Positions 1 to 9,100 of a DNA stretch of 23,518 nucleotides are shown in pieces. The translations under genes were made by a program, and so were the position numbers. This DNA comes from Lysobacterales bacterium. Lineage in GTDB: Bacteria > Pseudomonadota > Gammaproteobacteria > Xanthomonadales > SZUA-36. The stretch is from the NCBI GenBank assembly GCA_029287515.1, contig JARFQZ010000179.1, forward strand, positions 1-23,518, in the 5' to 3' direction. A model generated the notes under the pieces. It was not told the DNA's origin. It worked only from the letters and a program-made list of their open reading frames with translations, and did no database searches. How positions within the stretch are numbered: position 1 is the stretch's first letter; the number at the start of each line of letters is the position of its first letter.

Positions 1-1
1 A

Positions 2-1714
2 CCGACGGCCGGTGATGCACTGACCTGGGTCCCTGGCGTCAATGTCCAGGTGGGTGGCAGTTCAGCCGACTCCCGTGCCTGGATCAGGGGCTTCCGGGAC
101 CGTGATGTCCTGGTGTTGTACGATGGCATTCCGGTTGCCTCTGGTTTTGAAGGCACCATAGATCTCAACGAGATCTCCCTGCAGTCCGTTTCTACCATCA
201 AGGTCATGAAAAGCGCCCCGTCCGTCATTTACGGAACCAACGGAATGGGGGGGGTCGTCGATGTCATTCCTGCGACCGGTTTGACCGGCCGTTCAATCGG
301 CGGCCGCGCCGAACTCGGTTCGAACGAAAGACGGCTTTTCCGCGCATATGCGAACGGCGGCTCAGAAAATTTCGGATATTCCGTTTCTGCCAGCCATCAG
401 CAGGCTGATGATTTCTCGCTGTCCGACGACTACGCACCGGAACTGAATCAACCGGATGACAAACGGGTTAACAGCGACTTCAAGCGAAACAGCCTGTTCA
501 TGCGGCTCGAGGGGAACAGCGAATTTCTGGGCGATACCGCGTTGTTCGTCAACTATTCCGACGCTGAAAAAGGACTTCCGGTCGAGACAGGCGTAGATGA
601 TCCGGATTATGAGCGCCTCACCGACTCCGAACGACTGACCTTGGGCCTGTCCAACCATTTCCGTTCGATTCCCCTTTCGCTGAAGCTCTACTACAACAGC
701 TACGACAGCGAATTGAGCATCTTCACGGACAGTAGTTTCTCAGAGATTGACGAAGTTGAGGTCGCGGAGGATTATTCCTGGGGCGGAAAACTGTACTCGG
801 TTATCGAAACCTCTGACAGAAACACCATTATCCTGACCGGTGGGGGTCAGAAGGATGTGTTCAAAGGCGAGGGTGAGCTTGAAAAAGGTAACCGGGCCGA
901 GATTACGACCTGGACCCTGGCGGCGGAAGACGAATTCTGGATGACCGACAAGCTGTCACTTGCAGCCGGCCTTATCTATACCTACTTCGACCAAACCTTG
1001 CTGAACAAGAGCACAAGCGCTCTCAATCCACAGATTGCTGTCGCCTGGCAGGCAACCGAGCAGCTTTCCCTGCATGCCTCCGCTGCCCAGCGCACGCGCT
1101 TTCCGAAACTGCGTGAACTGTACCGCGACCGGTATGGAAACCCGGATCTGCACGAACAGGAAGCGCAAAATTACGAAATTGGGTTCAGATACCAACACAG
1201 CGGCGCCTGGTCCAGTGATTTCGCCGTTTTTCGCAGCGACATAGACGGCCTGATCGAACGGCCAAACCGCAGGTCGACCTACCAGAACCTGGACCGGGTT
1301 ACGCTCAAAGGCGTTGAACTCTCCAGCGGTGGATGGATAAACGACAGGGTATTTCTTCGCGCGGGTTACACCTATGTCGATGCCGAAGAAACACTCGGGG
1401 ACGGGAGCAATCGCCAGCTGCGCAGCCGCCCCAAACACACCGGCCTGGCTGAATTTCGGTACCAGTTCCCCGGGCAATGGCTGCTGACCACAAACGGTAT
1501 CTATGTTTCCGGCCTGTACGACCTTGATCCGGACGGTGTTTACACCGAAGTGGATAACTACTTCGTCGGTAATCTGAAGCTGAACAAGACATTTACAGCC
1601 CGTTTCGACGGCTACATTTCGATCAGCAACCTGTTCGACGCCGATTACGTGCACCGCATCGGTTATCCACGTGAAGGGCGAGCCTTCGTCGTCGGCGTTG
1701 CAGCTGCCTTCTGA
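2..1714 (+). CDS. TonB-dependent outer-membrane receptor, 5'-truncated
   Basis: Outer-membrane beta-barrel receptor that would import a scarce ligand using TonB energy. The frame is open from base 2, and the GTG at 50 is only an internal valine codon, so the signal peptide, TonB box and start of the plug lie outside the window. Visible plug sequence includes WVPGVNV, WIRGFRDRD, VLYDGIPV and the conserved YGTNGMGGVVDV. The rest is alternating barrel strands with aromatic-rich ends (for example YEIGFRYQ, DADYVHRIGYPREGR), finishing in a terminal phenylalanine (AAAF), the usual barrel-assembly signal. The visible 570 residues suggest a whole protein of about 620-700, in the range of BtuB- or FepA-type receptors. 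The gene ends 14 nt before an ATP-grasp gene and heads an operon with TctCAB. The ligand cannot be read from sequence; a carboxylate or metal-carboxylate is inferred only from the neighbours. A G8 tract lies at 247-254. Confidence 0.93.
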   Translation, partial: PTAGDALTWVPGVNVQVGGSSADSRAWIRGFRDRDVLVLYDGIPVASGFEGTIDLNEISLQSVSTIKVMKSAPSVIYGTNGMGGVVDVIPATGLTGRSIGGRAELGSNERRLFRAYANGGSENFGYSVSASHQQADDFSLSDDYAPELNQPDDKRVNSDFKRNSLFMRLEGNSEFLGDTALFVNYSDAEKGLPVETGVDDPDYERLTDSERLTLGLSNHFRSIPLSLKLYYNSYDSELSIFTDSSFSEIDEVEVAEDYSWGGKLYSVIETSDRNTIILTGGGQKDVFKGEGELEKGNRAEITTWTLAAEDEFWMTDKLSLAAGLIYTYFDQTLLNKSTSALNPQIAVAWQATEQLSLHASAAQRTRFPKLRELYRDRYGNPDLHEQEAQNYEIGFRYQHSGAWSSDFAVFRSDIDGLIERPNRRSTYQNLDRVTLKGVELSSGGWINDRVFLRAGYTYVDAEETLGDGSNRQLRSRPKHTGLAEFRYQFPGQWLLTTNGIYVSGLYDLDPDGVYTEVDNYFVGNLKLNKTFTARFDGYISISNLFDADYVHRIGYPREGRAFVVGVAAAF

Positions 1715-1728
1715 CCAGGAATCCGCCT

Positions 1729-3027
1729 ATGCGTCTGCTCATCACCAATACCCGCACCGGCCAGGCCTATGCAATCATTCGCAGCCTGCGGCCATATGCC
1801 GAGTGGATCTCGGCAACCAAGTACGGCTCGAGCTGGTTGACCGCGCAAACGGCGGCGGCTGCCGCTTCCAGGCTGGTCGATCGCAGCTACGTGGTCACCA
1901 GCCCCGAGGAAGACTGGGCTGCCGGCATCATCCAGAAGGAAAACACCACGCGCGAAGAACAATACATCCGCGACATCATGGCGATTTGTGAACGGGACCG
2001 GATCGACACGATTTTCCCTTCTTATGACCCACAGGTATATATCCTGACCAAGAACCGGGAACGGCTTGCGCAACTGGGCGTCTCTATCCTGGCCCCTGAA
2101 TTCGAAACGGTGAGTATTTTGCTGGACAAATTTAACCAGCTCGAACTCGCCGCGAAAACCGGATTTCCGCACCCAGCCACTTTCCGGCTTGATGAGCACG
2201 ATCTTCATGAACTGGCTGAGCGAATCGAGCCGCCCTGGGTCATCCGGCCCACCGCCTCGGCACGCAGTCGCGGTATGGCCGTTGTCCGTCGCCACGAAGA
2301 CCTTGCGCCTGTTGCGGAAGAGCTTTCCGACAAGCACCGCGACCTGATCCTGCAGGAGTACATCCCAGGCCACCAGAAGCAGAACTTTTACATAATGATC
2401 GGCCGGAACCACGAGGTTCTCAGCCTGATCGCGCCTAAGGTCCTCAGGACGTCGCACCGGGTATACCGAAACTCGTCTGCAGCGGTGATCTTCAATCACG
2501 AGCACGAAATGAGGGATCGTGTCGTAGAACTCATCCGGCCGCTTGGCTGGCACGGCGGATTGACCGTACAGACCAAGATCGATTCGCGCGACGGCTCTCT
2601 GAAACTGATGGAGATCAATCCCCGGCTGGGGTCCCACACCTGGTACAGCACCGAGATGGGCATCGACACGCCGTTGATGCAGTGGCGCAGTTACCAGGGA
2701 GAGCCGGTGGAGCCGGTCCGCGACTACCCGTCGAAGGCCCTGTTGCTCGAGCCTTTCGAGGATTTCATCGGGCTGTTATTCGTACTGACGGACAGCGTCG
2801 CATTTCGCATCATGAAACTGTTTGGTCGCGGGTCCACCGACCCGGACAGTGAACCGACAGGGTTTTTCAGGATGCTGAATATCCTCCGGAAGGATTATTT
2901 CGGGCCTCACCAGAAGGCCTTTATGCCGCAGTTCCGCTACGCCCTGAGTGATCCAATGGTGTTCATTCTGAAATCCTGGGCCGTCCTGCGCTACGAGCTG
3001 GGCCAACTCCGGCGGTCCGGGCTGTGA
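1729..3027 (+). CDS. ATP-grasp ligase, carbamoyl-phosphate-synthase-like
   Basis: Predicted cytoplasmic carboxylate-amine or carboxylate-thiol ligase that works through an acyl-phosphate. Residues 1-125 form a Rossmann-like pre-ATP-grasp region (MRLLITNTRTGQAYAIIRSL; DTIFPSYDPQVYIL). The ATP-grasp core follows: DKFNQLELAAKTGFPHP, then WVIRPTASARSRGM with the nucleotide-binding basic residue and flexible loop, the hinge LILQEYIPG, and the metal-binding LMEINPRLGSH with E295 and N297. After about residue 330 there is a tail of some 100 residues with an amphipathic or hydrophobic stretch (FIGLLFVLTDSVAF) that I do not recognise and that could touch the membrane. The ATG lies 14 nt after the receptor stop, with AGGA upstream. 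The stop overlaps the tctC GTG by 4 nt, implying coupled translation. The substrate is unknown, but co-transcription with a carboxylate transporter suggests it acts on the imported acid or on a molecule joined to it. Confidence 0.88.
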   Translation: MRLLITNTRTGQAYAIIRSLRPYAEWISATKYGSSWLTAQTAAAAASRLVDRSYVVTSPEEDWAAGIIQKENTTREEQYIRDIMAICERDRIDTIFPSYDPQVYILTKNRERLAQLGVSILAPEFETVSILLDKFNQLELAAKTGFPHPATFRLDEHDLHELAERIEPPWVIRPTASARSRGMAVVRRHEDLAPVAEELSDKHRDLILQEYIPGHQKQNFYIMIGRNHEVLSLIAPKVLRTSHRVYRNSSAAVIFNHEHEMRDRVVELIRPLGWHGGLTVQTKIDSRDGSLKLMEINPRLGSHTWYSTEMGIDTPLMQWRSYQGEPVEPVRDYPSKALLLEPFEDFIGLLFVLTDSVAFRIMKLFGRGSTDPDSEPTGFFRMLNILRKDYFGPHQKAFMPQFRYALSDPMVFILKSWAVLRYELGQLRRSGL

Positions 3028-4094
3028 CCGGGCGGCCCATGGGCTGGATCCTGCTGACCGTTATCCTGTTGGGCCAGGGGCTGTCCAGCGGTGTGACGGC
3101 ATCGGATTCCGTTTGCACCGAATTGCAGGGGGAGCGCATTCGCTGGATCGTGCCCAGCCGCGCGGGTGGCGGATACGACCGTTACTCGCGCCTGATCCAG
3201 CCGTTCCTCGAACAGCGATTGAAAGCGAATATAGTCATCGACAACCGGCCGGAGGCCGGGGGAATCGTGGGTGCGATGGCCATCCGCGATGCCGGTCCCG
3301 ACGCCAGGACCCTCGGCGTGATCAATGCGTCGGGGTTGCTGGCTGCCGCTGCAACCAGGCAAGTCCAGGTGCCTGACCCATCAAGGGACTTCACCGTCCT
3401 GGCGAAGGTCGTCAGTAATCGTATGTTTGTATTCACCGGCCGGGATTCCGGCTTTGAAAACATACACGACCTGGTCGAACATTCGACCCGAAACCCGGTG
3501 ATCGCCGGTATTCGCGATGTGGGTTCGGCGAGTTTCCTGGCGCTGCCGATCACGGCCTCCCTCATCGACCTGGACTTTGTAACAGTGACCGGCTACGTCG
3601 GCAACACCAATCGTGTCCTGGCGCTGATTCGAGGCGAAATCGACCTGATTATCCAGAACTTCGACTCCGTCCGCCCTTATGTCGACTCGGGCGAGTTACT
3701 GCCGTTGCTCGACGTCACGGGTACCGGCGCAGGGGCAGCCGGCCCGGTGACCATGCTGGGCGGTCCTTCCGGATTGGCCGCGAAAACCGCCATGAAAAAC
3801 CAGAGGCCAGTGCAAGAAGCAGTCCGGAAGGCCGCAGCCCTGTCGGCCATCGTGTCTGCTGGCCGGCTGGTCGTTGCACCGGGGAAATTACCGCAACCGT
3901 TGGGTGACTGCCTGCAAGCCCAGCTGATGAGTATGCTGACCAGCGAGGAGTTCCTGAACGCGGCCAGCAAAGCCGGCCTGACGATTGATGCTGCGGACGC
4001 CGAATCCGCGCTGTCCAACCTGGAAGCCAGCCGGGAATCGCTTGCAGAATTCAATCGCCTGGTTCAAAAACAGATTGAGCAGGTCCGAAAATGA
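3024..4094 (+). CDS. tctC: TctC-family periplasmic solute-binding protein
   Basis: Extracytoplasmic binding component of a tripartite tricarboxylate transporter; it would capture a carboxylated solute and deliver it to TctA/TctB. The N-terminus has a hydrophobic signal segment (MGWILLTVILLGQGLSSG) ending near VTA-SD. The mature part carries the family signature of two ligand-cradling loops: IRWIVPSRAGGGYDRYSR, and VIDNRPEAGGIVGAMAI, which corresponds to the usual NRPGAGG motif. Length (356 residues) is slightly above the usual 300-330. The GTG at 3024 overlaps the ATP-grasp stop by 4 nt; an in-frame ATG at 3039 gives a cleaner signal peptide and is an equally plausible start. tctA follows after 12 nt. 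TctC proteins bind citrate, other carboxylates, nicotinate or aromatic acids, so the ligand is not predictable here. Confidence 0.9.
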   Translation: MTGRPMGWILLTVILLGQGLSSGVTASDSVCTELQGERIRWIVPSRAGGGYDRYSRLIQPFLEQRLKANIVIDNRPEAGGIVGAMAIRDAGPDARTLGVINASGLLAAAATRQVQVPDPSRDFTVLAKVVSNRMFVFTGRDSGFENIHDLVEHSTRNPVIAGIRDVGSASFLALPITASLIDLDFVTVTGYVGNTNRVLALIRGEIDLIIQNFDSVRPYVDSGELLPLLDVTGTGAGAAGPVTMLGGPSGLAAKTAMKNQRPVQEAVRKAAALSAIVSAGRLVVAPGKLPQPLGDCLQAQLMSMLTSEEFLNAASKAGLTIDAADAESALSNLEASRESLAEFNRLVQKQIEQVRK

Positions 4095-4106
4095 GGCCCC
4101 GCTGAC

Positions 4107-5621
4107 ATGGACTCAGCCGTTCTGACAGCTGCGTACGAAGGGTTCGCCATGGTTTTCTCCTGGCCCTACATCGTCTATCCGCTGGCCGGTACACTGCTGG
4201 CGATGATTTTCTCGGCCTCACCGGGCCTAAACAGTTCAAGCCTCATGGCGCTGGCCATTCCGCTGACCTATCCGTGGGAGCCCTTGCCGGTTGTACTGAT
4301 CTTTGGCGCATTCCTCGGTGGCGCCACATTCATGGGCTCCATCACTGCCATCCTGTTCAATATTCCCGGCAAGGCTTCAAACTCCGTTACTTTGCTGGAC
4401 GGCTATCCATTGACACAGCAAGGCAAGGCAAAGACCGCCATCGGAGCGGCAGCGGCAGCGTCCGCGCTGGGGTCCACAATCGGAATCATCATGCTGATTG
4501 TCCTCATTCCATTCATGCGCGAGGCGGCGATCGCTCTCGGGCCGCCAGAGTATCTGATGCTCGCTATCTGGGGCCTGACCACGCTCGCCGCGTTGTGCGG
4601 AAATTCAATGATCAAGGGCCTGGCTGCAGCGGGCCTGGGGCTACAACTGGCCTTTATCGGATATGATCCGCGCACCGCAGAGCCGAGATTCGCGGCTGGA
4701 ATCGACTACCTGGGCGACGGTCTGAGCCTCGTACCTGTGCTTCTCGGCCTGTTCGCCCTGGCAGAAGTAATCGACCTTATCGTCAGCAAGAGGATTACGC
4801 TTTCAGGAAAGAGAACCGCCTCGGAGCTTCATGGCAGCGTCAGCGAAGGCATACGCTCGGTGTTCAGCCACTTTTTCCTGTTTCTCAGGAGTTCAGCCAT
4901 CGGAACCGTCATTGGCGCCATTCCGGGAATCGGCAGTTCTGTCGCTGGATTTATCGCTTATGGTCATGCCAGCCAGACTGCGCGGGATAACGCCAATTTC
5001 GGCCATGGTGACATCCGGGGAGTCATTGCCCCGGAAGCCGCCAACGATGCAAAAGACGGCGGAGCCCTCATACCGACCCTGGCCCTGGGCATTCCGGGTG
5101 GCAGTGGCACCGCGATATTCCTCGGGGTCATGATGCTGCATGGCCTGGTTCCCGGACGGGAAATGCTGACCGGAAACCTTTCGCTGGTATTTGCGCTGTT
5201 ATGGTCGTTGTTTCTTTCCAACTGGCTCACATCCCTGCTGGGCCTGTCACTGGTCAGTCCAATGGCGCGACTGAGCACGATTCGCACCGGGCGCATACTG
5301 CCCCTGATCCTGGTATTGGCCGCCGTGGGTGCAATCCAGTATCGCGGAATGGTCGCAGACCTGTTGTGTGCGGTCGTATTCGGTGTGCTCGGCTTCCTGA
5401 TGAAGCGCTACGGTTGGCCGCGTATCCCGCTGGTGATCGCATTCACACTGGCTCCGCTGTTTGAATATAACCTGCACCTGACCCTGCAGTTGCAGGAATT
5501 GGGCCGCATTGAGTTCCTGTCCCGTCCCGTGGTGTTGATTCTGCTGGCATTGACCGGTTTGAACCTGGCGCTTCCGCCATTCCTGGGGCGGTTGAGAGCG
5601 ATCAGGAGCGTTTCGCGATGA
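4107..5621 (+). CDS. tctA: TctA-family large permease subunit
   Basis: Large inner-membrane subunit of the tripartite tricarboxylate transporter, a secondary active importer driven by an ion gradient. The 504-residue length is typical, with about ten to twelve hydrophobic segments. The conserved family blocks are present: SPGLNSSSLMALAIPLTY, then GGATFMGSITAILFNIPGKA followed by DGYPLTQQGKAKTAIGAA, and in the second half APEAANDAKDGGALIPTLALGIPGGSGTAIFLG with HGLVPG. The start ATG lies 12 nt after the tctC stop, with GAGG upstream; a second in-frame ATG at 4149 is possible but would remove the N-terminus. The 3' end overlaps tctB by 4 nt (ATGA). Nothing in the sequence suggests a broken permease. 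Confidence 0.94.
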   Translation: MDSAVLTAAYEGFAMVFSWPYIVYPLAGTLLAMIFSASPGLNSSSLMALAIPLTYPWEPLPVVLIFGAFLGGATFMGSITAILFNIPGKASNSVTLLDGYPLTQQGKAKTAIGAAAAASALGSTIGIIMLIVLIPFMREAAIALGPPEYLMLAIWGLTTLAALCGNSMIKGLAAAGLGLQLAFIGYDPRTAEPRFAAGIDYLGDGLSLVPVLLGLFALAEVIDLIVSKRITLSGKRTASELHGSVSEGIRSVFSHFFLFLRSSAIGTVIGAIPGIGSSVAGFIAYGHASQTARDNANFGHGDIRGVIAPEAANDAKDGGALIPTLALGIPGGSGTAIFLGVMMLHGLVPGREMLTGNLSLVFALLWSLFLSNWLTSLLGLSLVSPMARLSTIRTGRILPLILVLAAVGAIQYRGMVADLLCAVVFGVLGFLMKRYGWPRIPLVIAFTLAPLFEYNLHLTLQLQELGRIEFLSRPVVLILLALTGLNLALPPFLGRLRAIRSVSR

Positions 5622-6112
5622 AACCGGCCACGGGCGTCGTAAGGACCGCATTCACACTGTCTATGCTGCTTTTCTGCGCCTGGATGCTCGTTGACTCGTT
5701 CTCTCTCAGCCGAACGGCCGCGCTGATTCCCCTGGCTGTAATTTCAGGCTCCCTGGGCCTGCTGGCGCTGCAGTTTTTACTTGACCTTATAGCCAGCCGA
5801 AAAGAAGCAGCTCTCAATGGAACAGATCAAGACCCGCATGACCCCGACCTGGCCACCGGAGCACAACCAGACAGGCGCATCATGTTTTTCAGGGCCGTGT
5901 TCTGGGTCTCGTTGCTTGCGTTCGTCGTCTGGGGACTCGGCCTTGTAGCCGGTTCAGCCCTGTTCTCACTGGCTTTTTTGCGCGGCCACACCCGGGAGTC
6001 CTGGGCGTACTGCATCGTTTACGCCCTGGGGCTTGCGCTTACGCTCAGCCTGTTATTCTTCGTGCTGCTGAATGTGCCGCCGTACGCCGGTGCGGTTTTT
6101 CACTGCCAATAG
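5618..6112 (+). CDS. tctB: TctB-family small permease subunit
   Basis: Small membrane subunit of the tripartite tricarboxylate transporter; it partners TctA in the inner membrane. The 164-residue protein has four hydrophobic segments, at roughly residues 8-25, 32-55, 88-115 and 123-150, the usual TctB layout, with a charged linker of about 25 residues in the middle (SRKEAALNGTDQDPHDPD). TctB sequences are poorly conserved, so the call rests mainly on topology, size and position directly after tctA. The ATG overlaps the tctA stop, with AGGAG at 5604-5608 nine bases upstream. The last 13 bases overlap the 3' end of the convergent amidohydrolase gene, leaving no room for a separate terminator after the operon. 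Confidence 0.88.
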   Translation: MKPATGVVRTAFTLSMLLFCAWMLVDSFSLSRTAALIPLAVISGSLGLLALQFLLDLIASRKEAALNGTDQDPHDPDLATGAQPDRRIMFFRAVFWVSLLAFVVWGLGLVAGSALFSLAFLRGHTRESWAYCIVYALGLALTLSLLFFVLLNVPPYAGAVFHCQ

Positions 6113-9100
6113 AATGGCTGGGTCTTGCGACTGCCGGTGACTGTCTCATTCAGCGTTTTTGCCTCGTAAAGACGCCCGTTCAGCATGACCATTGAAACTT
6201 TGTCGGTCTGGTAGATATCCGCGAGTATGTCGGCATCGATGACAACCAAATCCGCCAGCTTGCCGGATTCCAGGCTGCCCAGGTCGGCCTCGTAGCCCAG
6301 TGCGCGAGCCGGCGTGATGGTCGCTGCCTTCAGCGCCTCGATGGGGGACATGCCACCCTGGGCAAAACTCCAGATTTCCCAGTGACTGGCCAGGCCTTCG
6401 CGTTGGCCGTGGGCGCCAATGCTGACCATGACACCCTGCCCGGACAGCAACTTCGCCGTGCGCGCGCTGGCCACGTGATGAAAATCATCGTAGGGCGCCG
6501 TGATGCGGCGAACTGAGCGGGGTTGCAGGATGTGCGGCGGCACGAAGCGGCTCAAGATCTCGTGTTCCCACACGTTGGATTCCTGGTACCAGTAATCTTC
6601 CGCACTCATTCCGCCGAAGGTCACTACCAGGGTGGGTGTATAAGCGACGCTGGTCTGGCCCCAGAACTGCAGTACGTCGTCGTACAACATCGACTGTGGC
6701 AGGTTATGCTCGATCGTGCTGTTACCGTCAGCGACCATCGACATGTCCATGTGAATCAGGGACCCGCCCTCGGCGACCACAAGCATGCCTTCTTCGCGGG
6801 CAGCGACAGCGACCATCTGGCGCTGATCACGGCGCGGCTGATTGTAGTTCTTGACGCTGCCGGCACCCTGCGCTTTAAGACGCCGGACATGGCGACGGGC
6901 ATCCTCCAGCGAGTTGATCCGGGCAAGACGAGTGGACCTGGCCCCGTAAATGATGTCACCCGTGGAGAAAATACGCGGCGCAAGAATCTGCCCGGTGCGC
7001 TGCATTTCGGCGGCCGCGAATATTTCCCGTGCATCGTTGGATGGGTCGTGAACCGTGGTCACGCCCAGCGCCAGGGTGGCGTAGGCCATCCAGTTCTGTT
7101 GCGGGATGAAACCAACACCGGCCGAGCCGTGTGCGTGGGCGTCGATTATTCCGGGAATGATCGTCTTGCCACTGACGTCGACAACCTTTGCATCGGCAGG
7201 GATGCTGGTGTTTTCGCCACCGACCACCGTGATGCGGTTGCCCTCGATCACGACCACGCCATTCTCTATTACTCCGCCATCTTCACCGGCCATGGTGACC
7301 AGGCGTGCGCCGGTCAGCGCGACCTTTCCTTCCGGCAGGTCCGACCGCAGGCGCAATGACAGCGAATACCCTTCGGTGGGTGGCGAGTATCCGCCGTCGT
7401 CGTCATCGCCTGCCCCGAATAATTCGTCCACGCCGGCGCTGAACGCGGTTGGGCCAAGCGTCCAGTTCAGCCTGTCACCACCGTCCGACCAACCCGGAAA
7501 ATTACCGCCATCGCCACTGGCCCTGACCATGGGTATGCTTTTCACGGTTGTCGACAGTTTTACCGGGTTCCCGCCCGGTGGCATCGGCACCGCATAGACG
7601 TTGTAGTTTTCCCGGAAAGCCAGGTGCCGGCCATCAGGAGCCACTTCATACCGGCTGACCAACTCACCCGTGGCGTGAGTCCGGACTGCTTCACCATCCA
7701 GGTTGACACTGACCAGGGCCCGGCCGTCCCCGGACTCGGCCTTGCGGGTCACGAACAGGCGGTCATTGCTCGCACCGAAGTGCGGATTGCCGCCATTGTC
7801 GGTGACGTGCCGAGCACGCTCACCTTTCTCAAGGCCCCCGGACGGCATGCTGAACACACCCGTCTCGATGGCCCAGTCCGGCGAGGTCAGCCGGCCGCCC
7901 TGGGTTACCGCGAACACGATCGACTGGCCGTCGGGCGAGTAGCGCGGACCGTGATAATGGCCCGGATTGCGGGTCAACTGCTTGCTGACGCCGCCACGTG
8001 CCCGAACGCTGTGAACCTGGCCCAGGCTGTCATCGCTCCAGGTCACGAATACGATGCTCTTACCGTCGCGCGACCATGATGGATCGTATTCAAAATGCCT
8101 GCCTTCGTCGCCGGTCAGACGCACCGGGCGCCCGTCCGGCAGATCGCGCCTGTACAGCCGGCCGGCCGACTCGAACACGATGGTTGAACCATCGGGTGCA
8201 ACCGCGGCGTTACGGACCATCCGGGTATCAAACTCAGCGGGTGCTACATCGACGGCAGGCCTCGGGGGCGCATAGACCGTGCGGCTGTCCTCAACATGAA
8301 ATTCAATGTCTGATACCTGCTTGCTCGCAACTTCGACACGTTTGATCTTGCCCCCTGCCCAGAACACGATACTTTTCGAGTCCGGCGTCCAGTCCATGTT
8401 GGGATAAGTCCCGTGTATTGCCCAGATTTCCTGCAGATCCTGGTCGAGCCCGGTAAATACGGGAGTTTCAACCCCGCTTGTCAGGTCTTTGACGAACAAT
8501 GCGCTTTCGCCCCTAATCCGGCGGACGAACGCCAATGACTGGCCATCGGGTGACGGGGTTGGCCTGACCGAGCCGCCTGCGCCACTCACGAAACTCCGGG
8601 TTTCACCGGTTTCCAGGTCATGACGGCGTATCTCGAACACCTCGCCGTTGGAATCCTGTGCGTAAATGAATGTACCGCCCGGTGTTTTATCCAGGCTGAA
8701 GTAGATGTAGCGACCATCCGGTGAGAAGGCCGGCTCACCCAGCTCTTTCTGGTGTTTCTCACTGGGTTTCTCCACCACCGGAACACCACTGCCGCCGCCG
8801 CGATGATACAGCCAGATTTCCCCGGTGCCGAGGGAGCGTGTCGTGGTGTAGTGTTTTCTGGCGGCCAGGTACTGACCGTCGGGTGACCAGTACGGGTTGT
8901 TCAGCAGGCGGAAATCTTCTTTGGTTACCTGCTTCGCACCACCGCCGTCTGCCTGCATGATCCAGATGTTGTCACCACCGCCGGCATCGCTTATAAAAGC
9001 GATTTCCGAGCCGTCGGGCGAGAAGCGCGGCTGCATCGACCAGGCCAGCCCGCTGTCGATCGATTTGGCTTTACCGCCGCTGATCGGCAGCAGGTAGATA

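Noticed and set aside
1663..2637. 324-codon open frame on the minus strand
   Set aside because: Antisense to the ATP-grasp gene whose motifs are intact; no protein features of its own.
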